From JBMOKU01 sp049324315 (lineage in GTDB: Bacteria; Bacillota; Clostridia; Peptostreptococcales; Thermotaleaceae): a stretch of 63,315 nt of DNA. A model generated the notes under the pieces. It was given only the letters and a program-made list of their open reading frames with translations. It did not search any database and was not told where the DNA came from. A program made the translations under genes and the position numbers. Below are positions 60,001 to 63,315 of the stretch, piece by piece (position 1 is the stretch's first letter; the number at the start of each line of letters is the position of its first letter). The stretch covers positions 1 through 63,315 of the forward strand of contig JBMOKU010000046.1 of assembly GCA_049324315.1 (NCBI GenBank). The letters run 5' to 3'.

Positions 60001-61967
60001 CAGGCTTGTACGTATTCCAACCTTGTATCTTCAGATACACCAAGGGTCTCCATGATTTTTAACTGCAGGAACTTTTCAGCCATGGACAGATCCATGCAAG
60101 CTGTTTTTGAAAACTGCTTCCGTAATACATCAGAAAGACCTGTTATGGATGGGAGAATAGGCAGTAAGTCGCAGATGATCTCCCATGCTGATAATCTTAG
60201 GATGGGATTCTGGTTTTCTGCCATCTCCATAATATACGTTAATAACATATCCATCGAAGGATCATAGTCTTCCAGAGGAATATATTTTGCTGTTTGAAGA
60301 AGATATAAAGAGATATCTTCATCTGCATAGGTTTCAGATTTAAAATATTTTAGCAAGGTTTCTCGAAATATCTTTCTTTGAGCAGGCGGACTCACAGAAA
60401 ATAGTTGAGATACCATAATACTGCTGCTGTAACCGATCCATTGACGATGGAGGGGGATTGTCTTATGATCCGGATAAATAATGCTGTTGAAATACTTATC
60501 AAGCAGTTGGCTGCTGGTGATCTCGGGGATGCTTAATTCACCATCTTTAGGAACCTCTTTACGATAATCTTCATCAAACATGGCAATCATTTTTCCAATT
60601 AATTCAGCGCAGTGTCTTCTTATATCATCCTCAGGGTGAATCAACTGGTCATATAGAAACTTGATCATGATCAGCTTCTGTCTTTGAGTCAGATAGGTTG
60701 AATACTCTTCAAAGAGTCGGATGTACTCCCTAAGATTTTTCCAGTCCTTCTCATTTCGAGCGGACTCCAAAATTTCATTGAGTGCATGTTCATTCCTGAG
60801 TTTGTACATGAGCCGAATATTGTGCTTGATGGACAAGTATTTCATGTTGTCAACAACTTCATTACACTGCATTAATGCATAGTGCTTTTTCTTTTGTTCT
60901 ATTGGTCTGGAAAAATCGATGGGTGCTTCTACATCGGAAAGCACACCTAGATTGATCATAAAATCTTCAAAATCCTTTAGCTTCATATAAACTTTCTGGT
61001 ATCTGCGGGTCTTCTCCGGAGTCAGATTATCCAGTTTGTTTAATACCACATCAAAGGCATCGGATAAGCTGTAAATATGCATTCGTTTTCTTTTATCTTC
61101 ATCCCGTATACTTTTTACACGAAAGTCAGCATATATCAAAACCAGAGACTCCAAAGGAAGGTTTTCCAGCTCCAAATCCCAGGTGGAATGATTTACAGCG
61201 ATATGGCCGATATATGTGATATCATGCTTTTTAAACCAATAGTCCGTATAATAATAATGAAGATAAGGTACACGATGGTATTCGGATTCCTTGCAGCCGT
61301 ATTTCCCAATGTCGTGGCCGGCAGCACCACCGGAAACTCTGCCCAGATCAATGGGAATACCGCATTGAAAAAGCTGCCGGCCGATATGCATGGCGACAAA
61401 ATGAACACCGCATATGTGATCAAGTGTTTGGTGACCGGTTACTTCTTCGGAAAGCTTCATCATTTCAAAAATATATTCATCTTTAAACGCCCTTCGAAAT
61501 TTCCTGTACTCCGATGGACTTTCCAAATGCCGTTCTTCTTCAGCACTTAAAAATTGAATGGTGTTTTTATTTATCCATTGTTGATCATGAATACGCTTCT
61601 CATAATGTAGTGCGGTTCTTAATAATTTGAGATAGATCATACAAGGATTGACCGGAATAGAGGCTAAAGATACCGGAACAGCATGGGGAAAGGACTTATT
61701 TAGGGCAAAATAATATAAGTAGGGTAGACGGTCAGCTGATGGAAGATTTGGCAGCAGTTCGTCCAGGATATCTTTACAAAGTTCGTGAATAGCGCTGCAA
61801 GAATAGTCATTATTTTCGACGATGTGTATCAGCCGGGCTTTAAAATTATGGCTGTCAATATGCTTCTTCAAGAACGATTTTTCGATCCTGTAGGTTGATA
61901 AAAACTCTGGATCTAAGAGACTTTCATTTATATCATGAAGCAATCGGGCATAAACATCTTTTTTCAT
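57066..61967 (-). CDS. 1633-residue HD / helical-repeat / nucleotidyltransferase / GNAT-like / phosphoribosyltransferase-like fusion
   Basis: Domains by eye: helical N-terminus; HD phosphohydrolase-type domain with GHDIGKYG near residue 218; a long helical-repeat (HEAT-like) middle to about 900; a cytidylyl/NMN-adenylyltransferase-like domain with FFSGTFDPFSLGHK near 929 and SSSLIRDYI near 1085; an acetyltransferase-like part about 1130-1260; and a PRTase-like end with VILVDDLLSKGYR near 1442. Nucleotide metabolism or cofactor repair is suggested; no pathway is known to me. ATG at 61967 follows AAAGGAGG. Apparently single-gene. Confidence 0.82.
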   Translation of the reverse strand: MKKDVYARLLHDINESLLDPEFLSTYRIEKSFLKKHIDSHNFKARLIHIVENNDYSCSAIHELCKDILDELLPNLPSADRLPYLYYFALNKSFPHAVPVSLASIPVNPCMIYLKLLRTALHYEKRIHDQQWINKNTIQFLSAEEERHLESPSEYRKFRRAFKDEYIFEMMKLSEEVTGHQTLDHICGVHFVAMHIGRQLFQCGIPIDLGRVSGGAAGHDIGKYGCKESEYHRVPYLHYYYTDYWFKKHDITYIGHIAVNHSTWDLELENLPLESLVLIYADFRVKSIRDEDKRKRMHIYSLSDAFDVVLNKLDNLTPEKTRRYQKVYMKLKDFEDFMINLGVLSDVEAPIDFSRPIEQKKKHYALMQCNEVVDNMKYLSIKHNIRLMYKLRNEHALNEILESARNEKDWKNLREYIRLFEEYSTYLTQRQKLIMIKFLYDQLIHPEDDIRRHCAELIGKMIAMFDEDYRKEVPKDGELSIPEITSSQLLDKYFNSIIYPDHKTIPLHRQWIGYSSSIMVSQLFSVSPPAQRKIFRETLLKYFKSETYADEDISLYLLQTAKYIPLEDYDPSMDMLLTYIMEMAENQNPILRLSAWEIICDLLPILPSITGLSDVLRKQFSKTACMDLSMAEKFLQLKIMETLGVSEDTRLEYVQACKFAAHEMSDIYLKNLKTDTHWTVKNVQVDILLKTAIENPDKFGFHTAMHFCNLLKVSGMERVRNRAGAALVKLIPYLPPDQRNDIAVELLRALEIEGYQFVGYIPYYLGQIMLSLPFVELQELINDLILKIKHSNPQLCSLLLKTIGVFLVHFLRSEYLSDTLHQNQNQICIKLLQVILNAFADYNPQIKQAAFSVLGKDIFGSKFLVDEQKQEIFQLIAKKILTLVTDMKEYELQFLSNSATFNHIYRFISDYSLQQGNICLYHPNRIAFFSGTFDPFSLGHKEVVKAIKNLGFEVYLAVDEFSWLRQALPNLIRKNIINMSIADELGVYIYPEDFPTNLGNPKDLATLKGNFPDADVYIVAGSDVLQANGYYLEEKKENSVHYFPHIIFERSRGLAEDASEGKLNNILQNLHGEIIRLKLPSTYENVSSSLIRDYIDENRDVSSFIDPLAQKYIYELGLYQREPQFKTVAGSVSIDIEVLQGTGNELLHDLAHTFCKDALHAYENLLSHRNKPFARLLLLRDRREHGEILGFTAFHWLKSSSLYNELKDRQVSNFLYDHAVGNMILIDGIYTKPNARYSIEKLEQILLTETLAYNLSRDFEYAIYHHTIDEDMPASTQELSENYGFIQHAHTKLHNPVMTVNMNKPCTLYLDIRSIIKEPYSNLSTVKEVILGSRKKLQKALTALYPGQLILAFDRSMLYETLIKKICEENDVSTDVTAKELGPAICVPFGHILHKSIVPNTVTKSLHTEKYFYPDVNSYQIGPFPYYLDLDIQLKIIQAFNRPVILVDDLLSKGYRINALDPLLRKQNIDVQKIIVGILSNRGKELMEIQGRNVDAAYHIPKLRAWFNESAMYPFIGGDALWRGTYPQRNLLPSVNLILPYTFPSFLKGTSKEAIYQLSMVSIQNAVDIMTTLEEEYQNIHERALTLSSLGNVLMIPRCPDHGNDMEYNLNVSPSHYLMNDIELLKRIEHFGIK

Positions 61968-62003
61968 AAGAAGTCCTCCTTTACAAGAGATCAATATGGG
62001 CAT

Positions 62004-62345
62004 ATAATCTTATAATATAACGAAAATTCAGAAAATTACAATCGCATTTTGATACAGCGAAAAAATAATTTCGTCCAAAATCAATAGGGAAACCGTTTGC
62101 TTTTATTATTATATCATATCTTGTTACATTCTACATGGAGGTAGCAACTGTTGCTAAAAACCATAACAAAACGTAACATTTAATAAAAAATGATAATGTT
62201 CGTATAAAACATGATATTTTTGTCGATTAACTGGTGTTCTATCAAAACTCTTACATATGGGATAATGAAGGAAAATGAAAACTAAATATAAACAGCTGGT
62301 GCTCATAAAAGATACAATTGAGTCGCCTTATTGATTTTTTATCCC
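62004..62345. other. AT-rich gap before the TnpB-type gene
   Basis: No coding frame or tRNA is seen. It should hold the promoter of the giant minus-strand gene and perhaps the left end of an IS605/IS1341-type element, but I cannot place a clear subterminal hairpin. Confidence 0.4.
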
Positions 62346-62374
62346 TTGCACCACATGAACATACGTTCTATAAT
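62346..62374 (+). promoter_or_regulatory. promoter with LexA/SOS box in its spacer
   Basis: TTGCAC (62346-62351), 17 bases, TATAAT (62369-62374). The spacer contains GAACATACGTTC (62357-62368), a perfect GAAC-N4-GTTC palindrome as bound by Firmicute LexA. Repressor there would block RNA polymerase. Confidence 0.7.
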
Positions 62375-62407
62375 GGTAATATATACCATGGAAAGGGGAT
62401 GGAAAGT

Positions 62408-63315
62408 GTGAAAATGACAATGAAAGCAATTCTGATTGAAGTACAAGAAGAATATAAGCAAAAAATAGATGAATTAATGGCTGTTTTTTGTTCAGCTATT
62501 CGATATTCTTTTAAAAGAATTCTTGAAGGTAAAAGGATTGGCGATATAGAAAAAGATGCTGCAAGTAAATATAGTTTAAATATTCGTCAAGCAAAAGATG
62601 CTGTAGAAAATGCCAGACAAATCATTCAATCTCAAAAAGAATTGGTTAAAATGAATTACGATAATTATTCAGCTAAAGTAAAGGCAATAGAAAAACAATT
62701 GCAAAATAAAAAATTATCCGATAGAAAAAGAAAAGCTTTATTGAGTAAATTAGAAAAAAGAAAAAGAAAACAGCAATACTTTAAAAACTTTATTGATACT
62801 AACACAATTCCACCTGTAACCTTTGGAACAAAAGAACTATTTATAAAAAGATGCAAGAGTTTAATCACAAAAGAACAATGGCAGACTGCAAGAAGTAATA
62901 GAATATATTCAAGAGGGGATAAAACAAAGAGTGGAAATCCTAATCTAAGAGTTATTTTAGATGAACAAGGAAACAGCTTTCTAGAAATATCTACCCTTGA
63001 AAAAACATCTACAAACAGGGCAGTAAAAATACAAGTACCAATATATCTACCCAGAAAATTAAGTTATAAAACAGGTAAGATTAACGGCATCGATTATAAG
63101 CGTCTATTCCTTGAATATCTAAAAAGCGGCAGGGCATATCAAGTAGAACTAATTAGAAAAAACGATAAGTATTATTGTCATATTACATTTGAATATGACA
63201 AACCAAAAGAAGTCTATACAGGACATAATAAAATTATAGGGATTGATACGAACCCTGACGGCTTTGCACTTACAATGATAGACAACAACGGTAATTATAA
63301 ATGGCATACATATCT
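62408..63315 (+). CDS. TnpB-family (IS605 OrfB-like) protein, cut by window end
   Basis: Open frame from GTG 62408 (GAAAGGGG upstream) running off the window after 302 codons. N-terminal helical region, Lys-rich coiled stretch (KALLSKLEKRKRKQQYF), beta-rich middle, then IIGIDTNPDGFALTMID, the first RuvC-type Asp motif of TnpB nucleases. It belongs to the longer TnpB-related group. TnpB proteins are RNA-guided nucleases of IS200/IS605 elements; no tnpA is seen to its left. The right end, where a guide RNA would lie, is outside. Confidence 0.85.
   Translation, partial: MKMTMKAILIEVQEEYKQKIDELMAVFCSAIRYSFKRILEGKRIGDIEKDAASKYSLNIRQAKDAVENARQIIQSQKELVKMNYDNYSAKVKAIEKQLQNKKLSDRKRKALLSKLEKRKRKQQYFKNFIDTNTIPPVTFGTKELFIKRCKSLITKEQWQTARSNRIYSRGDKTKSGNPNLRVILDEQGNSFLEISTLEKTSTNRAVKIQVPIYLPRKLSYKTGKINGIDYKRLFLEYLKSGRAYQVELIRKNDKYYCHITFEYDKPKEVYTGHNKIIGIDTNPDGFALTMIDNNGNYKWHTY

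Noticed and set aside
61077..61550. 157-codon plus-strand frame within the giant minus-strand gene
   Set aside because: Antisense shadow of the HD domain region without ribosome site.
1..63315. CRISPR arrays, tRNA (including tRNA-Sec), rRNA or known riboswitches
   Set aside because: None recognised by eye; only 9-bp tandem repeats and dispersed palindromes were found.

Overview
The window is low-GC, gene-dense DNA from an anaerobic, spore-forming Firmicute, most likely a clostridium of the Alkaliphilus/Peptostreptococcales type. Evidence: Shine-Dalgarno-rich starts with TTG and GTG codons, a YIEGIA/capping pair, DUF1540 and CotF-like small proteins, SpoVD-like and MltG-like envelope enzymes, siroheme-dependent (Ahb) heme genes and in-frame UGA (selenocysteine) codons. 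No rRNA, tRNA or CRISPR array was seen.

Layout. 0.3-4.1 kb: YIEGIA pair, a cysteine-rich copper-storage protein, larE and a ThiF/MoeB-type adenylyltransferase. 4.1-9.9 kb: two sigma-54 transcription units coding for a NusG-II domain protein, small Cys/His/Met-rich membrane peptides, zinc ribbons and a membrane-embedded spermidine-synthase-like protein. 9.9-12.8 kb: copA-copZ behind a promoter whose spacer is a CsoR-type palindrome. 13.0-13.9 kb: sigma-54-driven NlpC/P60 protein whose catalytic Cys is Ser. 14.0-21.5 kb: Fur-boxed iron-uptake operon of the Ftr1/P19/DUF2318/FtsX-ABC type, ending with a Fur-like regulator. 21.7-24.5 kb: CadC-like repressor and a Zn/Cd/Pb P-type ATPase whose first metal-binding motif contains selenocysteine. 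24.8-28.7 kb: selenium locus (LysR regulator, Sec-containing selD, DUF5714-like protein, NifS-like cysteine desulfurase/selenocysteine lyase). 29.0-32.2 kb: ahbC, ahbD and two siroheme decarboxylase subunits. 32.4-36.8 kb: more sigma-54 units (paralogue of the 5.0 kb protein, mltG, metal-rich peptides, lgt) and a methyltransferase. 36.8-40.3 kb: LysM/CWB2 protein, two DUF421 proteins and small spore-type proteins. 40.3-43.5 kb: ccdA-like gene, two-domain multicopper oxidase, ICMT-like methyltransferase. 43.5-46.7 kb: zinc ribbon, PAS histidine kinase and NtrC-type sigma-54 activator, themselves behind a sigma-54 promoter. 46.9-51.2 kb: two DUF881 proteins, RseC, HMA-like chaperone, MotB-like protein, DUF1461. 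51.3-56.5 kb: OmpR/HK pair with a Met-rich sensor loop, flanked by two genes sharing a 23-bp operator, then a sigma-54-driven penicillin-binding protein. 57-62 kb: a 1633-residue HD/HEAT/nucleotidyltransferase/GNAT/phosphoribosyltransferase fusion. 62.4 kb to the end: a TnpB-family gene behind a LexA-type box, cut by the window edge.

Main result. Thirteen near-identical -24/-12 elements (TGGCAY-N5-TTGCA; all with exactly 10 bases between GG and GC) precede genes across 50 kb. Six are accompanied upstream by a 16-bp partial palindrome close to TGTRGCATATGACACA. With one NtrC-type two-component system in the middle, this looks like one local sigma-54 regulon combining metal-binding peptides, thiol/copper redox proteins and peptidoglycan/lipoprotein enzymes: an envelope-and-metal response whose signal I cannot name. 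A second tier (CsoR-type, CadC, Fur, LysR and a Met-rich OmpR/HK pair) covers individual metals and selenium. A family of nested palindromic repeats with filled and empty sites punctuates the intergenic gaps.
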